Shown here piece after piece: positions 47,425 through 59,070 of a DNA stretch of 64,000 nt. Position 1 is the stretch's first letter. Every line of letters begins with the position of its first letter. The position numbers were made by a program, and so were the translations under genes. Origin of the DNA: Marisediminitalea aggregata (GTDB taxonomy: Bacteria; Pseudomonadota; Gammaproteobacteria; Enterobacterales; Alteromonadaceae); NCBI RefSeq assembly GCF_900129565.1, contig NZ_FQWD01000004.1:124001-188000 (forward strand). Direction: 5' to 3'. A model generated the notes under the pieces. It worked only from the letters and a program-made list of their open reading frames with translations. It had not been told where the DNA came from and did not search any database.

Positions 47425-47507
47425 TGTTATAATTGTGAACAGCCAGCTTATTGGGTATACTGTTGCGCCGTCTATAGTGCTGTTTCTAACAGTGCATTAC
47501 CCAATAA
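47425..47507 (+). promoter_or_regulatory. pyrG promoter (extended -10) and structured leader
   Basis: TGTTATAAT at 47425-47433 is an extended -10 box, giving a start near 47440. The leader then has nested inverted repeats: TTATTGGGTA (47448-47457) pairs with TACCCAATAA (47498-47507), and inside it ACTGTT (47459-47464) pairs with AACAGT (47488-47493). It ends 24 bases before the pyrG ATG. A regulatory role is only suggested. Confidence 0.5.
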
Positions 47508-49163
<1,656 letters not shown>

Positions 49164-49168
49164 TTTAA

Positions 49169-50515
<1,347 letters not shown>

Positions 50516-50522
50516 TAAATAA

Positions 50523-50551
50523 GGGGCAGGCGATGTGGCCTGCCCTGCTTT
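50523..50551 (+). terminator. Intrinsic terminator after eno
   Basis: GGGCAGGC (50524-50531) and GCCTGCCC (50538-50545) form an 8-bp stem with a 6-base loop, followed by TGCTTTTATT. Confidence 0.85.
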
Positions 50552-50574
50552 TATTGCCGTACCGATGACCATTC

Positions 50575-51264
50575 ATGACGCCGTCTTCTGATCACGCCGA
50601 TCACGCGTCACAACAAACAGACTTCTTCCAGGCGGTTGAATCTGATACCTCACAACGCGAATTAGCCGAGTTGTGCAATGCCCTGTATGAGCGGGAATTA
50701 CAATTCCTGTCTGCTCATGGTCCCAAACAAATTAATCTACTGCGCCGCAGATTGGCAGGCTTGAGCCACCATGTAAAACGCACCGCGCGGTTTCTGGTAA
50801 GTCGCACTACACCGCTCGCTCTGGATGAACACAACGCCAGTTGGCAGGCCAAACAGCCAGCGAAAAGCCCGGCACGCAACGCCGATTCAGATGTCTGCGC
50901 ACAATGGTTGGAAAAGCATGCAAAAGTCGGCCTGGTTATTCCCGTCCGCGTGCAGGAATTCGATAATGAACACATCGAACTGGACTCCATCGACAAGGTC
51001 CAGCTTGAAAACCAGACGCTGCATATCAACAAGTTTGGCTGGTTTGATTTTAATGGTAACTCACTGGAAGAAGCGCGTTTCGCGCCAAGGCTGATTAATC
51101 TGGTAAAACCCACCAAAACCATCGTGACATCGGCATGCTGTGGGCACAGTTGGAATCACAAAGGTAAAACGCTGCCGCGACGCTTGTCTATCAGGGAAAT
51201 GCTACTGGTCAGTACACTTGACTGGCGTCATTTCAGTGCCGCAAAAATGCCGCCTAAATACTAG
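50575..51264 (+). CDS. Hypothetical protein of 229 residues
   Basis: Not recognised. The protein appears soluble: it has no signal peptide or membrane helix. The N-terminal third is helical and charged (RELAELCNALYERELQFLSA; LLRRRLAGLSHHVKRTARFL), the middle is a Lys/Ala-rich linker, and the C-terminal half looks beta-rich and ends with a small motif TSACCGHSWNHKGKTLPRR that has two cysteines and two histidines and might bind metal. It follows the eno terminator, and its stop codon TAG (51262-51264) is formed by the left end of the mobile-element-like repeat. It is probably a lineage-specific conserved protein. Confidence 0.72.
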   Translation: MTPSSDHADHASQQTDFFQAVESDTSQRELAELCNALYERELQFLSAHGPKQINLLRRRLAGLSHHVKRTARFLVSRTTPLALDEHNASWQAKQPAKSPARNADSDVCAQWLEKHAKVGLVIPVRVQEFDNEHIELDSIDKVQLENQTLHINKFGWFDFNGNSLEEARFAPRLINLVKPTKTIVTSACCGHSWNHKGKTLPRRLSIREMLLVSTLDWRHFSAAKMPPKY

Positions 51265-51530
51265 GGGCTGTTGGCCCTTACTGTATATTTTTGCAGCGAG
51301 TTGTAAGTCATTTAGACAAGCCATAATCCACATAGTGTAGTTATTTTTTATAAGCGGTCGGCAACGCGGCATAAATGACTAACAACTGCTGCCCTTCGGG
51401 TTCGTCATGGAAGCGTTTTACTCTTTGTCACAGGTCTTTGACGTAGAATGACTATGCCTGTAGGCCTGTTTCGCGATTAAAACGCTTCCATATAGAACAA
51501 AAATGATACAGCAAAGGACAACAGCCCCTA
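51262..51530. mobile_element. MITE-like element, 269 bp, with terminal inverted repeats
   Basis: The two ends (TAGGGGCTGTTG at 51262-51273 and its exact complement at 51519-51530) are perfect over 12 bases. The similarity continues imperfectly to about 32 bases (both read CTGTAT then TTTTTG further in). An inner inverted repeat (ATGGAAGCGTTTTA at 51407-51420 and its complement at 51478-51491) is also perfect. There is no transposase gene. The outermost TA on both ends is consistent with a TA target duplication, as for IS630/Tc1-type elements. It is probably a non-autonomous element; its family cannot be named from the sequence alone. Confidence 0.75.
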
Positions 51531-51631
51531 ATTACAGCCCACGACTTACGGCCAAAGATGATTTTTATCCTAAAAAAGGCCGAATACCGTAATTTATAAC
51601 TAAAACTTATAGCGAAAATTGGATTCAGTGG
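51531..51631. other. Intergenic sequence between the MITE-like element and the leu promoter
   Basis: About 100 A+T-rich bases follow the element. I see no gene, repeat or clear site in this part. Together with the element, the promoter and the leader it fills the gap between the 229-residue gene and leuA. Confidence 0.5.
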
Positions 51632-51660
51632 TTGACCTTATCCTGCTCAGCCTGTACATT
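51632..51660 (+). promoter_or_regulatory. leu operon promoter
   Basis: TTGACC (51632-51637), a 17-base spacer and TACATT (51655-51660) give a good sigma70-type promoter, with a start near 51667, about 40 bases before the leader peptide ATG. Confidence 0.75.
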
Positions 51661-51707
51661 TACCCGCATTGAAACAGTCGCATGAATTCTAGCTTTTCAG
51701 GACAACC

Positions 51708-51770
51708 ATGTTTAAGCAAACTATGATTCTATCTCTTCTACTCCTTATGGCAGCAAGATTGCACGGGTAG
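51708..51770 (+). CDS. leuL: leu operon leader peptide (LeuL)
   Basis: A 20-residue open frame with a good ribosome site (AGGA, 5 bases before ATG). Leucine is at positions 8, 10-13 and 18, with four consecutive codons CTT CTA CTC CTT. This is the hallmark of an attenuation leader for leucine synthesis. The last codons before the stop contain GCACGGG, which can pair with the 5' arm of the terminator at 51795-51825. Confidence 0.9.
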   Translation: MFKQTMILSLLLLMAARLHG

Positions 51771-51794
51771 ATTGCGACTAAGCGAATAACACAC

Positions 51795-51825
51795 AAAAAC
51801 CCGTGCTAAGCACGGGTTTTTTTTT
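51795..51825 (+). promoter_or_regulatory. leu attenuator terminator
   Basis: The terminator stem pairs CCCGTGC (51800-51806) with GCACGGG (51810-51816) through a 3-base loop and is followed by nine T. The leader segment GCACGGG (51761-51767) can pair with the same CCCGTGC and so act as an antiterminator when the ribosome stalls on the Leu codons. When leucyl-tRNA is plentiful the ribosome covers that segment and the terminator forms. Confidence 0.9.
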
Positions 51826-51850
51826 AACTTCACAACATGAGTACCAAGCC

Positions 51851-53410
51851 ATGACGAATCAGGTAAAAATATTTGATACGACCTTGCGTGACGGCGAACA
51901 AGCTTTGCCAGCCAGTTTGAGTGTAAAAGAAAAACTGCAGATCGCGCTGGCACTCGAGCGTCTTGGTGTGGATATCATTGAAGCGGGTTTCCCGGTGTCC
52001 TCTCCGGGCGATTTTAAATCTGTACAAATGATTGCCAAAGAAGTGAAGAATGCCACGGTAGCAGGTTTGTCACGCGCATTACCTGCCGATATTGATGCCT
52101 GTGGTGAAGCATTAAAGGTTGCTGACCAATTCCGGATTCATACTTTCATTGCTACGTCAGATATTCACGTAAGCAACAAGTTGAAGAAAACCCAGGAAGA
52201 TATCGTTGAGATGGCAGTTGCGGCGGTGAAACACGCAGGCCGTTATACCAATGATATCGAATTTTCTTGTGAAGATGCTGGGCGTACCCATATCGACTAC
52301 CTGTGCCGCATGGTAGAAGCGGTCATCAATGCAGGTGCCACCACGGTCAATATCCCGGACACCGTGGGTTACACAACGCCAACCGAGTTTGGCGGTATCA
52401 TCAAGCAGTTGTTCAATCGCGTCCCTAATATCGACAAAGCCACAATTTCTGTGCACTGTCACAACGATTTAGGATTGGCAGTGGCCAATTCCCTGGCTGC
52501 GGTAGAAAACGGCGCTCGTCAGGTAGAATGTACAATTAACGGTATCGGTGAGCGCGCGGGTAACTGTTCACTGGAAGAAATCGCCATGATCCTGCAGACC
52601 CGTCAGGCCATGTATGACCTGAATACCAATATCAACTCGAAGGAAATCAGCCGTACGTCCAAGCTGGTTAGTCAGTTGTGTAACATGCCGGTTCAGTCAA
52701 ATAAGGCGATTGTCGGTAGTAACGCATTCAGCCACTCATCAGGTATCCACCAGGACGGTGTCTTAAAAGCGCAAAATACCTATGAAATTATGACTCCCGA
52801 AAGTGTCGGCATTAATAAGAACCACCTGAACCTGACATCACGTTCAGGCCGCCATGTTATTAAACACCGTTTACACGAGCTGGGTTATAAAGAGTCTGAT
52901 TACGACCTGGAAGCCATTTATGCGGCGTTCCTGAAACTGGCCGACAAGAAAGGCCAGGTGTATGACTACGATCTGGAGGCACTGTTGTTCTTCGATCAGC
53001 AGAAACACGATCAGGCTTATTATCAGTTAACGTATCTGCACGCGACATCGGGCAAGGAAATCATTCCAAGCGCCACTGTGCAGTTAAAAATTGGTGACGA
53101 CATTGTCACCCGCAGCGAAACCGGTAATGGCCCGGTAGACGCCTCATACAAAGCCATTATGGCCATGTTGGGTCATAATGATTTAGAAGTTGTCGACTTC
53201 AAACTGGATTCAAAAGGCGAAGGTGCAGATGCACTGGCCTCAGTGAGTGTGATCACTGAATACAAAGGCCGTCGTTTCCACGGCATCGGCCTGGCAACCG
53301 ACATCGTCGAAGCCGGTGTAAAAGCCCTCATCTTCGTATTAAACAACACGTATCTGGCTGATCAGATTGATCAGCAAAAGCATCAACAAGACCGCGTAGC
53401 AGGAGTATAA
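51851..53410 (+). CDS. leuA: 2-isopropylmalate synthase
   Basis: First committed step of leucine synthesis: condensation of acetyl-CoA with 2-ketoisovalerate. The 519-residue protein has the catalytic-domain start [20 protein letters not shown] and metal site [18 protein letters not shown], followed by the C-terminal leucine-binding regulatory domain (about 390-519, with [17 protein letters not shown]). The ATG at 51851 gives the family N-terminus; an in-frame reading from 51803 would start within the attenuator. It is followed directly by leuB with no gap. Confidence 0.98.
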   Translation: MTNQVKIFDTTLRDGEQALPASLSVKEKLQIALALERLGVDIIEAGFPVSSPGDFKSVQMIAKEVKNATVAGLSRALPADIDACGEALKVADQFRIHTFIATSDIHVSNKLKKTQEDIVEMAVAAVKHAGRYTNDIEFSCEDAGRTHIDYLCRMVEAVINAGATTVNIPDTVGYTTPTEFGGIIKQLFNRVPNIDKATISVHCHNDLGLAVANSLAAVENGARQVECTINGIGERAGNCSLEEIAMILQTRQAMYDLNTNINSKEISRTSKLVSQLCNMPVQSNKAIVGSNAFSHSSGIHQDGVLKAQNTYEIMTPESVGINKNHLNLTSRSGRHVIKHRLHELGYKESDYDLEAIYAAFLKLADKKGQVYDYDLEALLFFDQQKHDQAYYQLTYLHATSGKEIIPSATVQLKIGDDIVTRSETGNGPVDASYKAIMAMLGHNDLEVVDFKLDSKGEGADALASVSVITEYKGRRFHGIGLATDIVEAGVKALIFVLNNTYLADQIDQQKHQQDRVAGV

Positions 53411-54502
<1,092 letters not shown>

Positions 54503-54516
54503 GAGCGTTCAGACTC

Positions 54517-55917
54517 ATGGCTAAAACCTTATACGATAAAGTCTGGCAAGCGCATGTTATTGACCAGATAGGCGAAGACAGCCTGATTTACATTGACCGT
54601 CATTTGATTCACGAAGTCACGTCCCCCCAGGCTTTTGCCGGGCTGAACGAAAAAGGCCGCAAAGTGCGCCGCCCGGACCGCACTTTCGCGACTATGGATC
54701 ACAGTATCTCTACCCGTAGCCTGGCTCTGGATGCCTGTGGTCCACAAAACCAATTGCAGTTGCAAACGCTGGCGAAAAACTGTGAGGAACACAATGTAAA
54801 ACTGTTCCCGGTTGGCCACCAGAAACAAGGTATTGTGCACGTCATGGGTCCTGAGTTGGGTTTAATTTTACCCGGCATGACCGTGGTATGCGGTGATTCT
54901 CATACTGCCACGCACGGTGCCTTTGGCGCATTGGCATTCGGTATAGGTACATCTCAGGTCGAGCACGTACTGGCAACGCAAACACTGAAGCAAAGCCGCG
55001 CAAAAACCATGCAAATTAAGGTCAATGGCAAGCTGGCGACAGGGATTACCGCCAAGGACATCATTCTGGCCATCATTGGCAAGATTGGTCACGCAGGTGC
55101 CACTGCGCATGTAATCGAATATTGCGGCGAAGCCATCGAAGCCTTATCGATGGAAGAGCGCATGACCATTTGTAACATGAGCATCGAAGCCGGCGCCAAG
55201 GCGGGTATGATTGCACCAGACCAGACCACCTTTGACTACCTGCAGGGTCGCGAATTTGCCCCCAAAGGCGCAGACTGGGACGCAGCCGTCGCTTATTGGA
55301 AAACGCTGTTTACTGATGAAGGCGCAACGTTTGATACCGTTGTTGAACTTGAAGCAGCGGATATCGCGCCTCAGGTTACCTGGGGTACCAACCCTGGTCA
55401 GGTTATCGGTGTAACAACACCCGTACCTGGCCCGGAAGATTTCAGCGATCCGGTAGAAAAAGAATCGGCAAGAAAAGCGCTGGCTTACATGGGCATTAAT
55501 GCCGGTGATAAGCTGGCTGATATTCCTGTTTCACATGTGTTTATTGGTTCCTGTACCAATGGTCGTATTGAAGATTTACGTGCCGTAGCGTCAATCGCCA
55601 AACAAGGTAAAGTATCCGAGAATGTAACAGCTATCATTGTACCTGGCTCAGGCGCAGTTAAGCGTCAGGCGGAAGCGGAAGGTCTGGATAAAATCTTTAC
55701 CGACGCCGGCTTTGAATGGCGCTTACCGGGCTGTTCAATGTGTCTGGGGATGAACGATGACCTGCTGCAAGCGGGTGACCGTTGTGCGTCTACCAGCAAC
55801 CGTAACTTTGAAGGCCGTCAGGGACGTGGTGCGCGCACTCACCTGGTAAGTCCGGCAATGGCCGCCGCCGCTGCATTACGTGGTAAGTTTGCCGACGTCA
55901 GAGATTTTCAGGAGTAA
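54517..55917 (+). CDS. leuC: 3-isopropylmalate dehydratase large subunit
   Basis: Aconitase-like large subunit with a [4Fe-4S] cluster that isomerises 2- to 3-isopropylmalate with LeuD. The 466 residues contain the three cluster cysteines: one in [16 protein letters not shown] and two in [13 protein letters not shown]. The core motif [20 protein letters not shown] is also clear. It precedes leuD by 3 bases. As a cluster enzyme it depends on the SUF genes of this window. Confidence 0.98.
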   Translation: MAKTLYDKVWQAHVIDQIGEDSLIYIDRHLIHEVTSPQAFAGLNEKGRKVRRPDRTFATMDHSISTRSLALDACGPQNQLQLQTLAKNCEEHNVKLFPVGHQKQGIVHVMGPELGLILPGMTVVCGDSHTATHGAFGALAFGIGTSQVEHVLATQTLKQSRAKTMQIKVNGKLATGITAKDIILAIIGKIGHAGATAHVIEYCGEAIEALSMEERMTICNMSIEAGAKAGMIAPDQTTFDYLQGREFAPKGADWDAAVAYWKTLFTDEGATFDTVVELEAADIAPQVTWGTNPGQVIGVTTPVPGPEDFSDPVEKESARKALAYMGINAGDKLADIPVSHVFIGSCTNGRIEDLRAVASIAKQGKVSENVTAIIVPGSGAVKRQAEAEGLDKIFTDAGFEWRLPGCSMCLGMNDDLLQAGDRCASTSNRNFEGRQGRGARTHLVSPAMAAAAALRGKFADVRDFQE

Positions 55918-55920
55918 ACC

Positions 55921-56532
55921 ATGAGCGAATCAACTACCGGAATTAACGTATTAACCGGCACCGCCTGCCCTCTGGATCAGGCCAACGTTGATACAGACCA
56001 AATCATTCCAAAGCAATTTCTGACCAGCGTAAGCCGTGCAGGTTTCGGTAAGCACCTGTTCCACGACTGGCGCTATCTGGATCTGGAAGAAAAAGAGCCG
56101 AACCCGGAGTTTGTGCTGAACAAACCTGAACACGCAGGCGCAACCATATTGTTGTCTCGCGAAAACTTTGGCTGTGGCTCAAGTCGTGAACACGCACCAT
56201 GGGCACTGACCGACTTCGGTTTCAAGGCTGTTATTGCTACCAGCTTCGCCGATATCTTTTACGGCAACTGCATGAACAACCAATTGCTGCCTATTGCGCT
56301 AACCAGCGAACAAATGGATAGCCTGTTTGCCGCCGTTGCTGCTGACGCCACGGCCGAAATCGCTATCGATTTGCCGGCTCAAACCGTAACGGTCGGTGAG
56401 CAAAGCTGGACGTTTGATATTGCAGAACATCACAAGAACAACCTGGTTAAAGGCCTGGATGCCATTGGTCAGACGCTGGAACTGGGCAAGAAAATCGAAT
56501 CCTACGAAGCCAACCAACCGGCCTGGTTATAG
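55921..56532 (+). CDS. leuD: 3-isopropylmalate dehydratase small subunit
   Basis: Swivel-domain subunit of isopropylmalate isomerase. The 203-residue protein has the start of the swivel (NVDTDQIIPKQFLTSVSRAG) and the motif ENFGCGSSREHAPWALTDFG. Length matches E. coli LeuD (201). It is the last gene of leuABCD and is followed by a terminator at 56544. Confidence 0.98.
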   Translation: MSESTTGINVLTGTACPLDQANVDTDQIIPKQFLTSVSRAGFGKHLFHDWRYLDLEEKEPNPEFVLNKPEHAGATILLSRENFGCGSSREHAPWALTDFGFKAVIATSFADIFYGNCMNNQLLPIALTSEQMDSLFAAVAADATAEIAIDLPAQTVTVGEQSWTFDIAEHHKNNLVKGLDAIGQTLELGKKIESYEANQPAWL

Positions 56533-56543
56533 TAATTTGCTAT

Positions 56544-56572
56544 GGTGGTCGCTTTTTTGCGGCCACTTTTCT
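56544..56572 (+). terminator. Terminator after leuD
   Basis: GTGGTCGC (56545-56552) and GCGGCCAC (56559-56566) form an 8-bp stem with one G-T pair and a T6 loop, followed by TTTT. Confidence 0.8.
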
Positions 56573-56671
56573 TTTAAACGGCCCTTTTCTTGTAAACGGA
56601 CAACAAGACCTGTTTCAGTCTATTTTCCACTCCACCGCCATTGCGCATAAATAATCTTCACTTAATCTCAT

Positions 56672-56715
56672 ATTAAACAAAAGTTTAATTACTTCTCTAC
56701 AAACTGCACTATAAT
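56672..56715 (+). promoter_or_regulatory. Possible promoter of the HD-GYP gene with a small palindrome
   Basis: TATAAT is at 56710-56715, about 45 bases before the ATG. ATTAAAC-AAAA-GTTTAAT (56672-56689) forms a perfect 7-bp palindrome close to where the -35 would lie. A good -35 box was not found. Confidence 0.4.
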
Positions 56716-56759
56716 TGGATGTATTGTATGAACGGTTGCCTCAATAAGTGGGAGTGCGC

Positions 56760-57980
56760 ATGCTTCGGTGTATCACCATCGATGAATTATTACCAGGGAT
56801 GTATGTCAATCAGGTACTTGATGACACGGGTAAAGTCAAAGTCCGTTCAAAAGGCGTGGTTCGCTCGGAAAAAGTTATTGAGGTGTTGCGTGCTAAAGGT
56901 GTGGAACGCGTCGAGATTGATTGCACAAAAGGTCTGGCGCCAGAAGAAAACACTGATACCTCCAATAATCAACCTACCGAATCAGCTGAGCCAGTCAAAC
57001 AAGCTGACAAGCCTAAAACAGAAAAGCAGAATGGCTTTACCTCTGATAGTCTGCAGGCTGCAGAAGCCCTGTATCAAAAGGCGGTCACTATTCAGCAGCG
57101 TTTTCTCTCGCAATTAGAAGCAGGAAAAGGCGCGGACGTCACCAAACTCAGCGCACTGACACAAAATATTCTGGAAAGCGTGCTGGACAATAAAGACGCG
57201 TTAATGTGCCTAAGCATGATTCAGCGTGGAAAAGACTTTCTGTTAGAGCACTCCATCAACTGCAGCATCTATATGGCCATCCTCACCAATGAGTTGGGGT
57301 ATGAACAGGATGATGTAGAACAAGCCAGTCTTGCCGGTTTGCTTATGGATACGGGCATGATCAATGTCCCCAACGAGTTGTGCGTGCCTGAACACCAGTT
57401 AAACGATACACAGCGACAGGCATACCGACAGCATGTCTCGGAATCTTTAGCGCTGCTTTCCCAGGCTGAGGGAATTTCCGACACCGTCATTGACATTATT
57501 AGCCAGCACCAGGAACGGATTGACGGCTCGGGCTACCCCAATAAATTAACTGACGAACTTATTCACCCACTGGCGAAAGTCGCCGCCGTCATCGATGAAT
57601 TTTCGCGTCTTGGCATGGCAGCGCCCTTTGGGCAGTCGCTGCCAAACAATAAGGTGCTCAAATCACTGTCACAAAATAGTGGGCTGGACCAGTCATTGGT
57701 CAATCGCTTAATTGGCGTGCTGGGTATTTATCCGGTGGGCTCTTTGGTAAAACTAAGTAGTGGTAAACTAGGGATTGTCAGCCAGAAAAACCCGTCTAAC
57801 TTACTGACACCAGTGGTAATGACGTTTTACAGCATTAACAGCGGTCACTATTCTGAAATCAAACGGCTTGATCTGGCAAAATCCAGTGATGAGATTGTGG
57901 CGAGTATCGGTCCGGAAGAGTTTGCTCTCAACTTGCCAAAGTTCTTCTCAGAGGTGTTTATTCACCAAATGCCCGGCTAG
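56760..57980 (+). CDS. HD-GYP domain protein with N-terminal DUF3391-like module; degenerate active site
   Basis: A 406-residue soluble protein. The N-terminus (about 1-55, ITIDELLPGMYVNQVLDDTG ... VKVRSKGVVRSEKVIEVL) is the DUF3391-type module often found before HD-GYP domains. The C-terminal part (about 165-345) is an HD-GYP phosphodiesterase fold (cyclic-di-GMP family) with HSINCSIYMAIL, SQHQERIDGSGYPNKL and the GYP motif. But the catalytic HD is Met-Asp (LLMDTGMINVP instead of LLHDxGKxxxP), and several other metal ligands are changed. It probably senses or binds rather than cleaves. The ATG at 56760 has GGGAG 5 bases upstream; upstream GTG codons (56748, 56754) are less likely. It is convergent with the GspB-like gene and shares its N-terminal module. 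Confidence 0.85.
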   Translation: MLRCITIDELLPGMYVNQVLDDTGKVKVRSKGVVRSEKVIEVLRAKGVERVEIDCTKGLAPEENTDTSNNQPTESAEPVKQADKPKTEKQNGFTSDSLQAAEALYQKAVTIQQRFLSQLEAGKGADVTKLSALTQNILESVLDNKDALMCLSMIQRGKDFLLEHSINCSIYMAILTNELGYEQDDVEQASLAGLLMDTGMINVPNELCVPEHQLNDTQRQAYRQHVSESLALLSQAEGISDTVIDIISQHQERIDGSGYPNKLTDELIHPLAKVAAVIDEFSRLGMAAPFGQSLPNNKVLKSLSQNSGLDQSLVNRLIGVLGIYPVGSLVKLSSGKLGIVSQKNPSNLLTPVVMTFYSINSGHYSEIKRLDLAKSSDEIVASIGPEEFALNLPKFFSEVFIHQMPG

Positions 57981-58017
57981 CTGTTCACCGTGCTTGGGTC
58001 GATTAGTTTTCGGCCTG

Positions 58018-59070
58018 TTACCAGTCAGTTAGCGCCGTCATAGCAAACACTTCCCCTTCAAATCGCAATATCACCCGCTGTGCTTCAATATTGACAATTT
58101 GTACGCGATCATCAATCCAGTCGCCTTCGGTTTTATCCTGACCGTTTACCCTAACCCAACGATCGCGCGGCACAGTCGCATACATGTGCGCACTGAAATC
58201 CATTGTTGGTAAGCGCGTCAACAAGCGTGCCGGCAGTTGGTCAATGCGTTTGATGTCATCATGCACCGTGACTTTGGGCTGAGTGGGCACAGGCTCTTCG
58301 CCACTGTCTTCTTTTTCCAGATCAGACAGCACTTTGTTAAATCGAGCCATAAGCTCAGGCGACACTGACACATTGTCGTCAGGATCTGCGTTAATAATGT
58401 TCTCATCGACAACACTTTCGGACGCAATACTCTCAGCAGCCGGGCCTGGTAGTGTTGCGGCTGTATACTCTCCCTGTGCAATGGCTTCTGACTTTTCAGT
58501 CTGTTCAGGTTCAGTTTGAGCCACTGGCGAATCATTCAAACTCGTTTGCTGAGGCGTGGACGTTTGCTGACCGGTTGTAGTCTCAGGCACTGGCATTGCT
58601 ACCGGTTGCTGCGCAATCGGCGCTGGCGAAACTATGGTTTCGTACCAGACGGGTAACTTTGCCAATACAAATCCACAGGCTAAACCACCAAAGCCAAGTA
58701 ATCCGTAAAGGGCAACAGGCTTCAGTGCACGCTGCCACCAGGCTGGTAATCCGTTAACCGTTGGCAGAAACAAACTACGGTTAAACTGCTCGTTAATCGC
58801 CGCATCGGCTTTTCGAGCCTGAGAATCAAACTGTCCTCGCAGCAACGCCTGAGTAGGCGTGCTCACTACTTGTTGTTCGTCATCTAGGCAAATCTCAACG
58901 GTCTGATCAGGATCGTATTCGATTTCCTGAACGCCCATCTCAATCAATCCCTGGATCATTGTCTGACTGGTAATCAGGCCGGATTTTTGAATTTTTACCG
59001 GACCGTTCTGCTGGGTCACCCGCGTGATCATCATGCCCGGCTGAGCATCCTGAATAGCGATAGTCTTCAT
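58018..59070 (-). CDS. GspB-like protein with N-terminal DUF3391-like module
   Basis: A 350-residue bitopic membrane protein. The cytoplasmic N-terminus (about 1-55, IAIQDAQPGMMITRVTQQNG ... VKIQKSGLITSQTMIQGL) resembles the N-terminal module of the HD-GYP protein next door. A membrane helix lies at about 122-142 (ALYGLLGFGGLACGFVLAKL), then a Gln/Pro/Thr/Glu-rich linker, and a C-terminal GspB-like domain (about 285-350: FSAHMYATVPRDRWVRVNGQ, GDWIDDRVQIVNIEAQRVIL). GspB works with GspA/ExeA to help insert the type II secretion secretin through the cell wall. Start ATG at 59070 overlaps the GspA-like stop (TAATG) and has GGGGAG upstream. No other gsp gene is in the window. Confidence 0.8.
   Translation of the reverse strand: MKTIAIQDAQPGMMITRVTQQNGPVKIQKSGLITSQTMIQGLIEMGVQEIEYDPDQTVEICLDDEQQVVSTPTQALLRGQFDSQARKADAAINEQFNRSLFLPTVNGLPAWWQRALKPVALYGLLGFGGLACGFVLAKLPVWYETIVSPAPIAQQPVAMPVPETTTGQQTSTPQQTSLNDSPVAQTEPEQTEKSEAIAQGEYTAATLPGPAAESIASESVVDENIINADPDDNVSVSPELMARFNKVLSDLEKEDSGEEPVPTQPKVTVHDDIKRIDQLPARLLTRLPTMDFSAHMYATVPRDRWVRVNGQDKTEGDWIDDRVQIVNIEAQRVILRFEGEVFAMTALTDW

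Noticed and set aside
51262-51530. CRISPR repeat or attC site at the palindromic region
   Set aside because: There is only one copy with terminal inverted repeats and no spacer array, integrase or cas gene.
51803-51850. Longer N-terminus for LeuA
   Set aside because: It starts inside the attenuator terminator stem and has no homology to LeuA.
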